Source of the DNA: Candidatus Thiodiazotropha sp. (ex Myrtea sp. 'scaly one' KF741663)
GTDB lineage: Bacteria; Pseudomonadota; Gammaproteobacteria; Chromatiales; Chromatiaceae
Length of the DNA: 64,000 bases
NCBI GenBank assembly: GCA_025655555.1
Contig: JAHXIQ010000003.1
Span: 479,626 to 543,625, forward strand
Direction of reading: 5' to 3'
Every line of letters starts with the position of its first letter. Position 1 is the stretch's first letter. Shown here piece after piece: positions 55,069 to 63,057 of this stretch. The notes under the pieces were generated by a model. The model searched no databases. It saw only the letters and a program-made list of their open reading frames with translations, and had not been told where the DNA came from. The translations under genes and the position numbers were made by a program.

Positions 55069-55163
55069 TGATGTTGCACTCCCTGGATACTTGTTCCAGC
55101 ACTTGTGTTGTTGTAGCAACCATGGAAATGATTCAGCACATAGAGGCCTTTTGCCATTTCATC

Positions 55164-55193
55164 GCCGTGGCCACACACTTTAGTGGTCACGGC
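55164..55193. promoter_or_regulatory. 11-bp hairpin in the relaxase leader
   Basis: GCCGTGGCCAC (55164-55174) / GTGGTCACGGC (55183-55193), one G-U pair, 8-base loop. Immediately upstream on the minus strand is CCCGAAAGGG (55195-55204), a GNRA-looped mini hairpin preceded by ACTTA, the same start seen in other leaders of this ICE. It would lie in the relaxase mRNA leader; oriT is an alternative. Confidence 0.45.
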
Positions 55194-55557
55194 GGCCCTT
55201 TCGGGTAAGTCCTGTTCCATTAATAACCCCTACCCTTGAAATCCTTTATCAGGTCCTTTCCCTTTCAGTATGCGCTGTAGTGGGCATTTTCGCTTGCGTT
55301 AAATGTTATTCTTATTGTGACATATCGTCATTGCAGTTGACAAAATCATTGGGCATATGCTTTATTCAATAAATATTCAGGTCCTTCGCTCCGCCTCGAT
55401 CTGAACGTCCAGTGGACGGGAGTTTACTTTCTGCATCGTCTGTCACCCTCGACAGATTCATTTTTCTTTCCCAGATTCATTGATTATTTAGCTCCAATTA
55501 TGGAGCTGAATTAATTTCGTATGGAATATTAATGGACGCATTTGAGAGGGGCCTGAC
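55194..55557. other. Divergent control region between relaxase and ICE operon
   Basis: No gene. A -35-like TTGACA at 55337-55342 with TTTATT 18 bases on (55361-55366) is a weak promoter candidate for the rightward genes. A second hairpin AGCTCCA (55490-55496)/TGGAGCT (55501-55507) lies upstream of the 55558 start. Two direct copies of CAGATTCATT occur near 55453 and 55472. Confidence 0.4.
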
Positions 55558-56364
55558 ATGGAACCGGATTTAAAGCAGACAGCAGAGAAGACCGATCAGG
55601 ATAATGTTCTTGAGCTTGTCACTGAGAGTGATAATGTAACCGTAGATTGTGATATTGAGAAATCTAACAGTGAACAAGCACTGATTGATGCGAAGGCTAA
55701 ACAAGAGAAGGTTGGGGCTCCCGGCAGGCTAAAGACAAAAGGCTCGGTTGTCATTCATTCTCGCTCTGCACACGATTTATTTTATGGCCGTAGAGGCGAC
55801 AAAGAAACCGGTGTCAATCAGATTGTTGGTTTAACTTTGTTCGCTTCAAATACCAACAACCTTTCTATGCTTTGCAGGCGAGACGATCCTTACGCTGAGG
55901 CAGTTCTGATAGAAATAGAGGAATTGTTTGAAGATCTTGAGTGCAAGTTAAGTGCCGAGTTGCATCGCCTGGAGAGTTTGCTGGCCGGTATGAGTGGTGT
56001 GGTGATTCAATTTCATGAGTCAGAAACTCCCGTTTCGATCCCTCTTGAATTTGGCACACCTTATGGGTTTATCGCAGCTCGTTTCTTAAGCAAATATGAT
56101 CAACTGTTCACATTGGCTTATTCGGCCAAGCAAGTTGGTCTGCTTAACCAATCCGGCTGGTTCAAAGCTGTCATCAAAATGCGCACAAAGCTGCGGCATA
56201 TCTTCCACGTTTCAACCTTATATCGATTTGGTGGAGCATCCCGTGACGATATCGCTGCAAATAATGCGGTAGCAAGGAGCGTAAGGGAAAAGTATGGGGA
56301 TCTGTCGAATGAGATTCTTATGCGAGAAAAACGTGCTCAGTATGTTTCTCAAAATAGCGCATAG
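55558..56364 (+). CDS. ICE protein of the PFL_4669 (TIGR03761) family
   Basis: 268 residues. An acidic, Lys/Glu-rich N-terminal region (about 1-60) precedes the conserved domain with IHSRSAHDLFYGRRGDKETG, DDPYAEAVLIEIEE, and a terminal ASRDDIAANNAVA block. This family is found only in integrating conjugative elements, usually just upstream of a topoisomerase gene, as here. Biochemical role unknown. GAGAGGGG lies 7 bases before the start. Confidence 0.82.
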   Translation: MEPDLKQTAEKTDQDNVLELVTESDNVTVDCDIEKSNSEQALIDAKAKQEKVGAPGRLKTKGSVVIHSRSAHDLFYGRRGDKETGVNQIVGLTLFASNTNNLSMLCRRDDPYAEAVLIEIEELFEDLECKLSAELHRLESLLAGMSGVVIQFHESETPVSIPLEFGTPYGFIAARFLSKYDQLFTLAYSAKQVGLLNQSGWFKAVIKMRTKLRHIFHVSTLYRFGGASRDDIAANNAVARSVREKYGDLSNEILMREKRAQYVSQNSA

Positions 56365-56384
56365 TGCTAATCAGGAGACGTACA

Positions 56385-58541
56385 ATGAATAATTTGATGA
56401 TTGTTGAATCCCCAAATAAGTGTAAAAAGATCCAATCGATACTGGGGACTGATTGGATTGTCAAAGCCTCGATGGGCCATGTGCGTGATTTACCCCCGAA
56501 AGAGATGGGGGTGGATCTCGAAACATTCCAGCCAAACTATATACCCAATAAAAAAGGTAAAAGTGTTATTAGTGGGCTACGCAAGTTATGTCGATCTGTT
56601 GATCAGGTCTGGCTGGCGACTGATGCAGATCGTGAGGGAGAGGCAATCGCCTGGCATCTTGAGCAAACACTGAATCTAAAAAACCCTATCAGGGTGACAT
56701 TCAACGCAATTACCAAACAGTCTGTCGAAGAAGCTGTACAAAACCCTAGTCAAATTGATATCTCATTGGTGCGTGCACAAGAAGGACGCAGGGTTCTGGA
56801 TCGCCTGGTGGGTTATAGCGTCTCACCGGCACTGACACGAGCCTGTGGCAATGGCGTATGGCTGACGGCAGGTCGAGTACAGTCCGTTGCATTAAGGATT
56901 GTAGCTGAACGGGAACTTGAGATTATCAATTTTCAGCCAACTCGCTATGTTGAGGTTTATCTTAAATTCAAAACTGATGAAATATTCTGGCAGGCAAAAT
57001 GGGAGCCAGGTGATCTCATGCCGGAATTACAGAATCACTGGACTGATAGGGCATTTGCTGAACAGGTCGCTAAACTCAGAGAGGTGTCAATAGCATCTGT
57101 TAAGACGAAAAAGCGCTCCAGGCTCCCTCCCCCACCCTTTATCACATCCACTTTACAACAAGCGGCGTCTGTTACATTAAAAATGTCGCCAAAACAGTGC
57201 ATGCAAAACGCTCAAAAGCTGTTTGAAGCGGGCTTGATTACTTATCATAGAACTGACAACCCGAATCTCTCTGAAGATGGCGTGAAAGAGGTTGTGGATT
57301 GGTTAAGCCAAAATGGCTTTGTAGAACATATCGCTGAAAAGGTAAATACCTGGAAAGCGAAGGCTAACGCACAGGAGGGTCATGAGGCGATCAGACCAAC
57401 ATCGACCTCAATGCTGCCAAATATGACAGAAGGTCTGACAGATGAACAGAATCAACTGTACCTGTTGATTTGGCAGCGTGCAGTTGCCTGTCAGATGAAA
57501 AGCGCTGAGTTCAATGTTACAACCATTTCACTTCTGTCAAACGACGCTATTCATAGCAGCAATATGTGTTTTCAAGCAAAGGGAGAGCAGCTGATATACG
57601 CTGGCTGGCTCAAGCTCAGTGGGCGTGATACTGCCGAAGAGGCTATACAACAAGACAACCAAACACTACCAGCAGTTCGTGAACATCAACAGTTACGTGC
57701 AGAAGATGGCATAGTAGAGCAGAAACAGACCAAGCCACCCTCACGATATACTGAGGCATCTCTTGTCAAGAAACTTGAGGCAGAGGGTGTTGGTAGACCC
57801 GCGACCTATGCATCGATAATCGACAATATTGTGCATCGCGGATACGTGTTGATAGAAAAGAGAAAGCTCACCGCATCTGACTTGGGCATTCTCATTGTCA
57901 GGACATTGACTAATCGATTTAAATTCATGGAATTAGGCTATACCAGTGATATAGAGGATCAACTGGATGATATCGCTTTAGGAAAAAAACAATATAAGGC
58001 TGTTGTTGCGAGCGCATATCGTGTCTTGAGTGATGAGTTACGGTCTTTGGATGAAGTATCAACACAATCCCACCCAAGACACACTTGCCCAGACTGCGGC
58101 GAAATACTGCGATTAGTTCAGAATAAATTTTGGGGCTGTGCTGGTTATCCTAATTGCAAATATACGGCGCCTAATGAAAACGGAAAACCGGGAAAGCCTC
58201 GTTCTCGTACCAAAAACGAAACAGATACCAGTCATCCCTGCGCCTGCGGCAATGGATTTATGCACCGCATTAAAGGGAGAAATGGCTATTTCTGGGGTTG
58301 TACCAATTACCCAACATGCAGGCAGACCTTGCCAGATGATGAAGGAAATCCTGGCACTCAAAAGACAGAGAAAGTGACGATACAGACAGCTAGCAATAAC
58401 AATGCTGGAGAAGAGTGCCCTAGTTGCCATAGTGGACAATTAGTGACAAGGACCACACGGAAGGGAAGAAATATTGGTAAAAAGTTTTATGGCTGTACAA
58501 ACTTTCCGAACTGTAAGCACTTTAGTTGGCAATCACCGTAA
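56385..58541 (+). CDS. ICE-encoded type IA DNA topoisomerase
   Basis: 718 residues from ATG 56385 (AGGAG 8 bases upstream). TOPRIM domain (MIVESPNKCKKI, WLATDADREGEAIAWHLE with the DxD-type acidic residues) and the type IA core with active-site Tyr in LITYHRTDN. The C-terminus carries three Cys4 zinc-ribbon repeats (CPDCGEILRL..CAGYPNC; CACGNGFM..CTNYPTC; CPSCHSGQL..CTNFPNC). Domain order is more TopA-like than classical TopB. It resolves or relaxes DNA during element transfer or replication. Confidence 0.9.
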   Translation: MNNLMIVESPNKCKKIQSILGTDWIVKASMGHVRDLPPKEMGVDLETFQPNYIPNKKGKSVISGLRKLCRSVDQVWLATDADREGEAIAWHLEQTLNLKNPIRVTFNAITKQSVEEAVQNPSQIDISLVRAQEGRRVLDRLVGYSVSPALTRACGNGVWLTAGRVQSVALRIVAERELEIINFQPTRYVEVYLKFKTDEIFWQAKWEPGDLMPELQNHWTDRAFAEQVAKLREVSIASVKTKKRSRLPPPPFITSTLQQAASVTLKMSPKQCMQNAQKLFEAGLITYHRTDNPNLSEDGVKEVVDWLSQNGFVEHIAEKVNTWKAKANAQEGHEAIRPTSTSMLPNMTEGLTDEQNQLYLLIWQRAVACQMKSAEFNVTTISLLSNDAIHSSNMCFQAKGEQLIYAGWLKLSGRDTAEEAIQQDNQTLPAVREHQQLRAEDGIVEQKQTKPPSRYTEASLVKKLEAEGVGRPATYASIIDNIVHRGYVLIEKRKLTASDLGILIVRTLTNRFKFMELGYTSDIEDQLDDIALGKKQYKAVVASAYRVLSDELRSLDEVSTQSHPRHTCPDCGEILRLVQNKFWGCAGYPNCKYTAPNENGKPGKPRSRTKNETDTSHPCACGNGFMHRIKGRNGYFWGCTNYPTCRQTLPDDEGNPGTQKTEKVTIQTASNNNAGEECPSCHSGQLVTRTTRKGRNIGKKFYGCTNFPNCKHFSWQSP

Positions 58542-58576
58542 TTACTAATTACTGTTATATGCTGAGTGGAATTGTA

Positions 58577-58858
58577 ATGTTAGATGAAGTGAAGAAATAT
58601 CATGTTCAACTTAATGGTCCATCGGGAGTAGTCTATGTGCATGATAAAGCACAGCGATTTATTGAATCTGGCAGAAATCAAGAAGAAATAGAACGTATTC
58701 TTGAAGATAGAAAAATGTCAGTCGATCCTATTTCTGGAACCTGTGAAGGAAATTTCCTGGGTTGTTGGATAGAAATACGAGAGCTTCCAGAGAAATATGA
58801 AGACCGAATGGAAAAGTTTATAGGAGATAACCTTGAGTCTACCACCGAGCTGGATTAG
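58577..58858 (+). CDS. Small hypothetical ICE protein
   Basis: 93 residues from the ATG at 58577 (GAGTGGA upstream). Acidic, no membrane segment. It contains VVYVHDKAQRFIESGRNQEEIERILEDRK, broken here as VYVHDKAQRF and EEIERILEDR. Family not recognised. It overlaps the HDOD gene by 26 bases, suggesting the two products are coupled. Confidence 0.65.
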   Translation: MLDEVKKYHVQLNGPSGVVYVHDKAQRFIESGRNQEEIERILEDRKMSVDPISGTCEGNFLGCWIEIRELPEKYEDRMEKFIGDNLESTTELD

Positions 58859-59627
58859 GAATTCCAATATTCCAACACCCTCCCCTGTACTAAATCAGGT
58901 ATTCGATGTGCTTTACAATCCTGATATGACCATGGAGGAGTTAGCCGATGTTATTTCTTTTGACGCGGGATTGACAGCCAGAACATTACGCTCAGCAAAC
59001 TCTGCTTTTTCACGCCCTGTCAGTGAGATAAGAACAGTACTCGATGCCATAGTCAGGATAGGATTATTGCCTACTATTCATATCATCACAGCAACTGAGG
59101 TTGCAGCGGTCTTTTTTTCTGTGCCTGGCGATCATGGAAACATGAAGTACCACTGGAACCACCACATACTCGTTGCCAGCTTGGCTGAAGCACATGCTAA
59201 ACACTTTAATCTATCTGACCCAGGGCGCTGGTTTGTGGGTGGTTTGATACACGATATCGGCAGACTGATGATGCTCAAGGTGGATCCTGTGAAATATGCC
59301 AAGGCTATCCAATTACACGATGATGAGCAGATTGATCTGCGTGAAGCAGAAAAATTACTTTTCGATTACAGTCACGATATCGCAGGTGGGTTACTACTCG
59401 ACTTTTGGCGCTTTCCCAGTGATCTCGCTGATGCTGCATATGAACACCACAAGAAATTTAGCGACATTGAGGACTTTTGTTCAGGCATTGGCATTGCCAA
59501 TCAGATTGCCAATGCGATTCAGAATAATTTACCACTTCCGGAATTTTCTGGCATACCGGTACCCGACATTATCATTGCGGCAAATGAGCGCTACGAGTTG
59601 ATGAAAAAAGTATCAGGTTTCTGCTAG
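58833..59627 (+). CDS. HDOD-domain protein
   Basis: 264 residues from TTG 58833, which lies inside the preceding gene; no later ATG fits the domain start. HDOD domain: PSPVLNQVFDVL, LADVISFDAGLTARTLRSAN, VGGLIHDIGRLMML (HD-type pair), DFWRFPSDLADAAYEHH. HDOD proteins act as signalling or regulatory scaffolds, usually without phosphohydrolase activity. As ICE cargo between the topoisomerase and DUF3275 genes it may control the element or host behaviour. Confidence 0.82.
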   Translation: MSLPPSWIRNSNIPTPSPVLNQVFDVLYNPDMTMEELADVISFDAGLTARTLRSANSAFSRPVSEIRTVLDAIVRIGLLPTIHIITATEVAAVFFSVPGDHGNMKYHWNHHILVASLAEAHAKHFNLSDPGRWFVGGLIHDIGRLMMLKVDPVKYAKAIQLHDDEQIDLREAEKLLFDYSHDIAGGLLLDFWRFPSDLADAAYEHHKKFSDIEDFCSGIGIANQIANAIQNNLPLPEFSGIPVPDIIIAANERYELMKKVSGFC

Positions 59628-59741
59628 AATATTCGACATTAGATTTGAGGATGTGCACCGCTGTGGCCTAAAACAGCACCTGACTAGCTCTTGAATCATG
59701 AAATAGCTGGCATCTCATGAGTGAGATTTGATTCCTAATGC

Positions 59742-59873
59742 ACCCCGTCTGGGAAACTACTCCCGGACGTGGGGTTAGTTTCTTAGATATGGGTTTTTCT
59801 GACCTCACGGAGGCTCACCTATCGGCCTTCTTCTGGGTCGTTAGGTGAGCCTCCGTAGGCCACTTAACAGGAG
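59742..59873 (+). promoter_or_regulatory. Structured leader of the 59880 gene
   Basis: Two strong hairpins: CGTCTGGGA (59746-59754)/TCCCGGACG (59761-59769), extended by outer CCC/GGG pairs, and a perfect 15-bp stem (59807-59821 with 59842-59856). The second stem's 3' arm carries GCCTCC (59849-59854), paired to GGAGGC (59809-59814). The same CTCC could instead pair with the RBS GGAG at 59870-59873. Confidence 0.65.
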
Positions 59874-59879
59874 AATTCC

Positions 59880-60146
59880 ATGAACATGACTGCTAACCCC
59901 GTACTTCCATCCGAATCGGATATTCTCAAACACATTGAGAAAAAGAATGGTCGCTATAATGGCTACCAAGATCTTCTCGATGCTTTCCTGGCACAGATTC
60001 CTGACTCTGCTAAGGAGCCTAAGAATGACAGCCATATTGAACGTCTCTACTATCAAGTCAAGCGCGCAATAAACCCTCCAACGATACCCGTGTACCCGGA
60101 ATCTCAGTTCCAGGTTACATGGATTCCAGGGAGCACTGGACATTGA
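59880..60146 (+). CDS. Small hypothetical ICE protein
   Basis: 88 residues, start with AGGAGA 6 bases upstream. Helical N-terminus (SESDILKHIEKKNGRYNGYQ) and a Pro/Ile-rich C-terminus. No family recognised. Conservation as cargo of this ICE type is likely from context only. Confidence 0.65.
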   Translation: MNMTANPVLPSESDILKHIEKKNGRYNGYQDLLDAFLAQIPDSAKEPKNDSHIERLYYQVKRAINPPTIPVYPESQFQVTWIPGSTGH

Positions 60147-60159
60147 TTTAGATAAAATG

Positions 60160-60385
60160 CCCTCTCTCTTTTGAGAGGGGGCTTTCCCAAGCCAACTGTA
60201 TGGAGGGCTTTGGAAAGCCGATTTCTCTACGCCACGACAAAGTGGCGACCCGCGTGAGTCATGGGTTGTTAGATGCTCACCAAGCCAATTCAGGCTTCAA
60301 TCCTTATCATTTATCCCCCCCTGCCCTTGCGGAGAAAAACCCGCATGGGTGTTCTCCTGTTGGGTATTTACATCCTATGAGGAGA
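60160..60385 (+). promoter_or_regulatory. Structured leader region of the DUF3275 gene
   Basis: Successive hairpins: CCCTCTC/GAGAGGG (60160-60179, terminator-like for the previous gene), GGCTTTCCCAAGCC/GGCTTTGGAAAGCC (60180-60193 with 60206-60219, one mismatch) and CGCCAC/GTGGCG (60230-60247). Near the start, GGAGAA (60331-60336)...TTCTCC (60352-60357) encloses ACCC/GGGT. The same TCTCCT (60353-60358) is complementary to the RBS AGGAGA (60380-60385). Confidence 0.65.
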
Positions 60386-60391
60386 TTTTTC

Positions 60392-60943
60392 ATGGTGACA
60401 ACAAAGGGCCATATGGCCGTCAATACCATAAATGGCCGTAATGGTCTTTTTAATGTAGCCACATTACGTGTCGATATCGGTGATTTTATTGTTAGATATG
60501 AAGGTCTTGATCAATACGAGCCGGGAACATACGAAGGTGAGTTCATCATTCGGGATATTGATGTTCGAATCCGTCCATTTGGAGTCGGAAAAATCATAGA
60601 GCCTGTCGCGTATCTTGAGGGACTAAACCTATACAATGCAGATGAGAATTGTAAGGAAGAGATACCTGAAGCGATTCTTGATCCTGCTGATGAGGAAACC
60701 AAGACAAATTCATTCAGCAAACTTGATCTTGCTTCAAAAGACCCTGATGAAATGTCTGATGAGGACCTGGCAGTGCTGTTTGGTACTGCATGGCCTCTTG
60801 GTAGCCAAGTCAAACTAGATCCAACAGTTGGACGTAAGATACTTCGTGCCCAGGTGGCATACATCAAGCACTTGAAAGTATCTAAATCTATTGAATACGA
60901 GTACGACCCAGAAGATCAGACCTGGAATCTCCAGGTGAATTGA
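60392..60943 (+). CDS. DUF3275 family ICE protein
   Basis: 183 residues from ATG 60392 (AGGAGA 6 bases upstream; the open frame extends to 60200 but runs through the structured leader). Conserved DUF3275 start NGRNGLFNVATLRVDIGDF with GTYEGEFIIRDIDVRIRPFG. The second half is acidic and variable. The family is restricted to ICEs and genomic islands; function unknown. Confidence 0.82.
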   Translation: MVTTKGHMAVNTINGRNGLFNVATLRVDIGDFIVRYEGLDQYEPGTYEGEFIIRDIDVRIRPFGVGKIIEPVAYLEGLNLYNADENCKEEIPEAILDPADEETKTNSFSKLDLASKDPDEMSDEDLAVLFGTAWPLGSQVKLDPTVGRKILRAQVAYIKHLKVSKSIEYEYDPEDQTWNLQVN

Positions 60944-60959
60944 GTTCATAAATCACTTA

Positions 60960-61006
60960 CCCACCGGGGCATACCCGGTTGGGTTTGTCCCTACATCACG
61001 TAGGAG
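60960..61006 (+). promoter_or_regulatory. Structured leader of the radC-like gene
   Basis: Hairpin ACCGGG (60963-60968)/CCCGGT (60974-60979) extended by outer CCC/GGG. A second hairpin CCTAC (60990-60994)/GTAGG (61000-61004) overlaps the RBS TAGGAG (61001-61006), which would hide it. GGG at 60981-60983 could alternatively pair with CCC at 60989-60991. Confidence 0.6.
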
Positions 61007-61011
61007 CTTCT

Positions 61012-61527
61012 ATGTCTGAACAAATGACACAATTAACCCTGGTGGAAACAAATCGTTTCCACAAACTTAGTGCTCATGATCTAAACAGGATTGAGAAGGA
61101 TCATGTCATATCTGTTGCCCTAGAGATATTGAGTAATCGGTACCAACCTGGAGAGGCGCTGACTAATCCGAAACACACTTATGCTTATCTAAGGCTGATG
61201 CTTGCTGAGCGGAAAAACGAGGTTTTCGGGTGTATCTTCCTTGATACCAGGCATAGGGTAATTAAGACAGTAGAGCTGTTTCATGGCACTATTGATGGAG
61301 CATCGGTTTATCCTCGCGTTGTAGCGCAAAAAGCACTCGAACTCAATGCGGCAGCCACACTATTTTTTCACAATCATCCGTCAGGAATCGTTGAGCCGAG
61401 TCAAGCGGATGTCCGTATTACAGAGCAATTAAAGCGCGCACTAGACACAATTGATGTGCGAGTTTTAGATCATGTCGTTATTGGCGATACACAATCAATA
61501 TCCATGGCTCAGTCTGGATTGATCTAA
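61012..61527 (+). CDS. radC: RadC-family JAB/MPN-domain protein
   Basis: 171 residues from ATG 61012. JAB/MPN metal-binding motif HNHPSG followed by the Asp in QADVRIT, with an upstream Glu region LDTRHRVIKTVELFHGTIDG. Like the short RadC proteins common in ICEs and plasmids it lacks the N-terminal helix-hairpin-helix domain of chromosomal RadC. Role in DNA repair is unproven; a deubiquitinase-like or anti-restriction role has been suggested for the fold. Confidence 0.88.
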   Translation: MSEQMTQLTLVETNRFHKLSAHDLNRIEKDHVISVALEILSNRYQPGEALTNPKHTYAYLRLMLAERKNEVFGCIFLDTRHRVIKTVELFHGTIDGASVYPRVVAQKALELNAAATLFFHNHPSGIVEPSQADVRITEQLKRALDTIDVRVLDHVVIGDTQSISMAQSGLI

Positions 61528-61549
61528 CTTCATATTGATAATTCATTAA

Positions 61550-61603
61550 CCCGACAGGGAAATCCCTGTTGGGATTTCTCCTGTCATTACTGATAAGGAG
61601 AAA
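61550..61603 (+). promoter_or_regulatory. Structured leader of the DUF6094 gene
   Basis: An 11-bp hairpin (61550-61560 with 61563-61573, one G-U) is followed by TTTCTCCT (61575-61582), a perfect complement of the RBS segment AGGAGAAA (61596-61603). The same region's CCTGTC (61580-61585) also complements GACAGG (61553-61558) in the first hairpin's 5' arm. The two states are mutually exclusive. Confidence 0.7.
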
Positions 61604-61606
61604 ACG

Positions 61607-62695
61607 ATGACGTTAATGTTTCAACGTCTTGCACATAATTACGCAAAAAATGGTTACTACCCGACTGATGGAGAGACCATGCAGCGTATTTTGAATGCAG
61701 TCAGTCCTGGTGAAAGCGGACAAATGAGAATACTCGATCCTTGTTGTGGTGAAGGTGTCGCATTGGCGGAGCTCAAGTACGCACTGGGGGATGATCACAG
61801 TATTGCCTATGGCATAGAGTATAACGAGGAGCGTGCCTGGCACGCGAAGAAATTACTCGATCACTGCATCCATAGCGATATCCATGATTGCTTGATGGGC
61901 GCCCGGTCCTTCGGCTGTCTGCTACTCAACCCGCCTTATGGTGACTTGGTGGTAGACAAAATGAGCTTTCGGGATAAAGCAGACCGTTTGGAAAAACAGT
62001 TCTATCGTATGACGAATGGTTTGTTGCAGATCGGAGGCGTGATGATACTGATCATTCCTCATTACAGCCTGGATAAGGATCTATCAACGATGATTGCCAG
62101 GCATTTTACTCATGTCAAAGCCTTTGCCGCTGCAGAAGAACGCTTTAAGCAAGTTGTTGTCATGGGCGTAAAACGGAAAGCTGGAGAAATCCAGACCGCT
62201 ATTCGAAATCTGCTTGCTGCTATCGGTTCCGGTGACTATCAACCGGAGGTCATTCCCGAGGTTTGGTCTGAGGAACACTATGTGATTCCGCCAACCCAGC
62301 AGGTGCCAAAGTTTTATGCAGTTCGACTGGATAAACGGCAACTCCTGGAAGTGGTTGGCAAGAGCAGAACACTTTGGGATCAGATTGGATTGGTGTTTCA
62401 CTATGAACAGTCCAAACCCAGGCGCCCGCTTCGGAAGCTATCACAGTGGCACCTGGCACTGTCCTTGGCGGCTGGCCACGTCTCAGGATGTGTCAAATCC
62501 AGGGATGGTAGACTCTTTGTCATTAAGGGTGACACATTCAAAGGCAAGCATGTCTCGGAGGAAGTTGAGTATAATGCCAAGGGCGAATTGATATCGACGA
62601 CAAGAACACATACAGATAAGTTCATGCCGACAATTCGCGCACTGGATTTTACACCTGACAGTCCATCATATGGAATGTGTCTTACCATCAAGTAA
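61607..62695 (+). CDS. DUF6094-type SAM-dependent methyltransferase
   Basis: 362 residues. SAM-binding motif LDPCCGEGVALAEL (about 44-57), acidic loop GIEYNEERA, and NPPYGD (about 106-111), the catalytic motif of N6-adenine methyltransferases. The C-terminal half is a large variable domain. The family is ICE cargo in Proteobacteria; a DNA-protecting (anti-restriction) role is a plausible inference. The next small gene begins 17 bases later. Confidence 0.8.
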   Translation: MTLMFQRLAHNYAKNGYYPTDGETMQRILNAVSPGESGQMRILDPCCGEGVALAELKYALGDDHSIAYGIEYNEERAWHAKKLLDHCIHSDIHDCLMGARSFGCLLLNPPYGDLVVDKMSFRDKADRLEKQFYRMTNGLLQIGGVMILIIPHYSLDKDLSTMIARHFTHVKAFAAAEERFKQVVVMGVKRKAGEIQTAIRNLLAAIGSGDYQPEVIPEVWSEEHYVIPPTQQVPKFYAVRLDKRQLLEVVGKSRTLWDQIGLVFHYEQSKPRRPLRKLSQWHLALSLAAGHVSGCVKSRDGRLFVIKGDTFKGKHVSEEVEYNAKGELISTTRTHTDKFMPTIRALDFTPDSPSYGMCLTIK

Positions 62696-62712
62696 ACATG
62701 AGGAAGTGAATC

Positions 62713-62892
62713 ATGGGATCAAATCCAATAGGTAATGTTGTCATTGCTGGCGACAAAGTCTATGCCGGCATCGATGAGGATGATCAATCCGAAGTATCTA
62801 ATGCCATAGTCATAGAATTTGAAACACCGGAGCAGTTTAAAGCAGCAATAAGCTCTGGCCAGGCATCATTTACCATTTTTGACGGCAAGTAA
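62713..62892 (+). CDS. 59-residue ICE protein
   Basis: ATG 62713 with GAGGAAG 7 bases upstream and stop at 62890-62892. The product starts MGSNPIGNVVIAGDKVYAGI and ends ASFTIFDGK, is acidic, and looks like a small mixed alpha/beta fold. No family recognised. Good RBS, close spacing to the methyltransferase gene and codon use like its neighbours support it as a real gene. Confidence 0.6.
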   Translation: MGSNPIGNVVIAGDKVYAGIDEDDQSEVSNAIVIEFETPEQFKAAISSGQASFTIFDGK

Positions 62893-62904
62893 GTAAATGT
62901 CATC

Positions 62905-63040
62905 GACCCCGTAAGGGGTCTTTCCCAAGAGAGCGGTAACGCTCATTTGGGAAAGACTGTTTTACCCTGCCTGAGGATGTCAGGCACTCAAGCTGGTCCT
63001 AGATCGTGCAATACCAGCTGGATTCGTAGAATCCCGATCT
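62905..63040 (+). promoter_or_regulatory. Chain of six perfect hairpins, including a possible pseudoknot
   Basis: GACCCC/GGGGTC with GTAA loop (62905-62920); GTCTTTCCCAA (62918-62928)/TTGGGAAAGAC (62947-62957), enclosing AGCG/CGCT with GTAA loop (62932-62943); TGCCTGA/TCAGGCA (62968-62986); AGCTGGT (62991-62997)/ACCAGCT (63013-63019); AGATCG (63001-63006)/CGATCT (63035-63040), enclosing GGATTC/GAATCC (63020-63034). The last two outer pairings interleave, so they are either a pseudoknot or alternatives. No coding frame is supported here. Confidence 0.6.
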
Positions 63041-63057
63041 AACCTACCACCACCGTT

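Noticed and set aside
59841..60143. 100-codon minus-strand frame opposite the small ICE gene
   Set aside because: The plus-strand gene has a clear RBS and leader; the antisense frame has neither.
60200..60391. 64-codon N-terminal extension of the DUF3275 frame
   Set aside because: It runs through perfect hairpins, has no RBS at 60200, and the family start and AGGAGA RBS fit ATG 60392.
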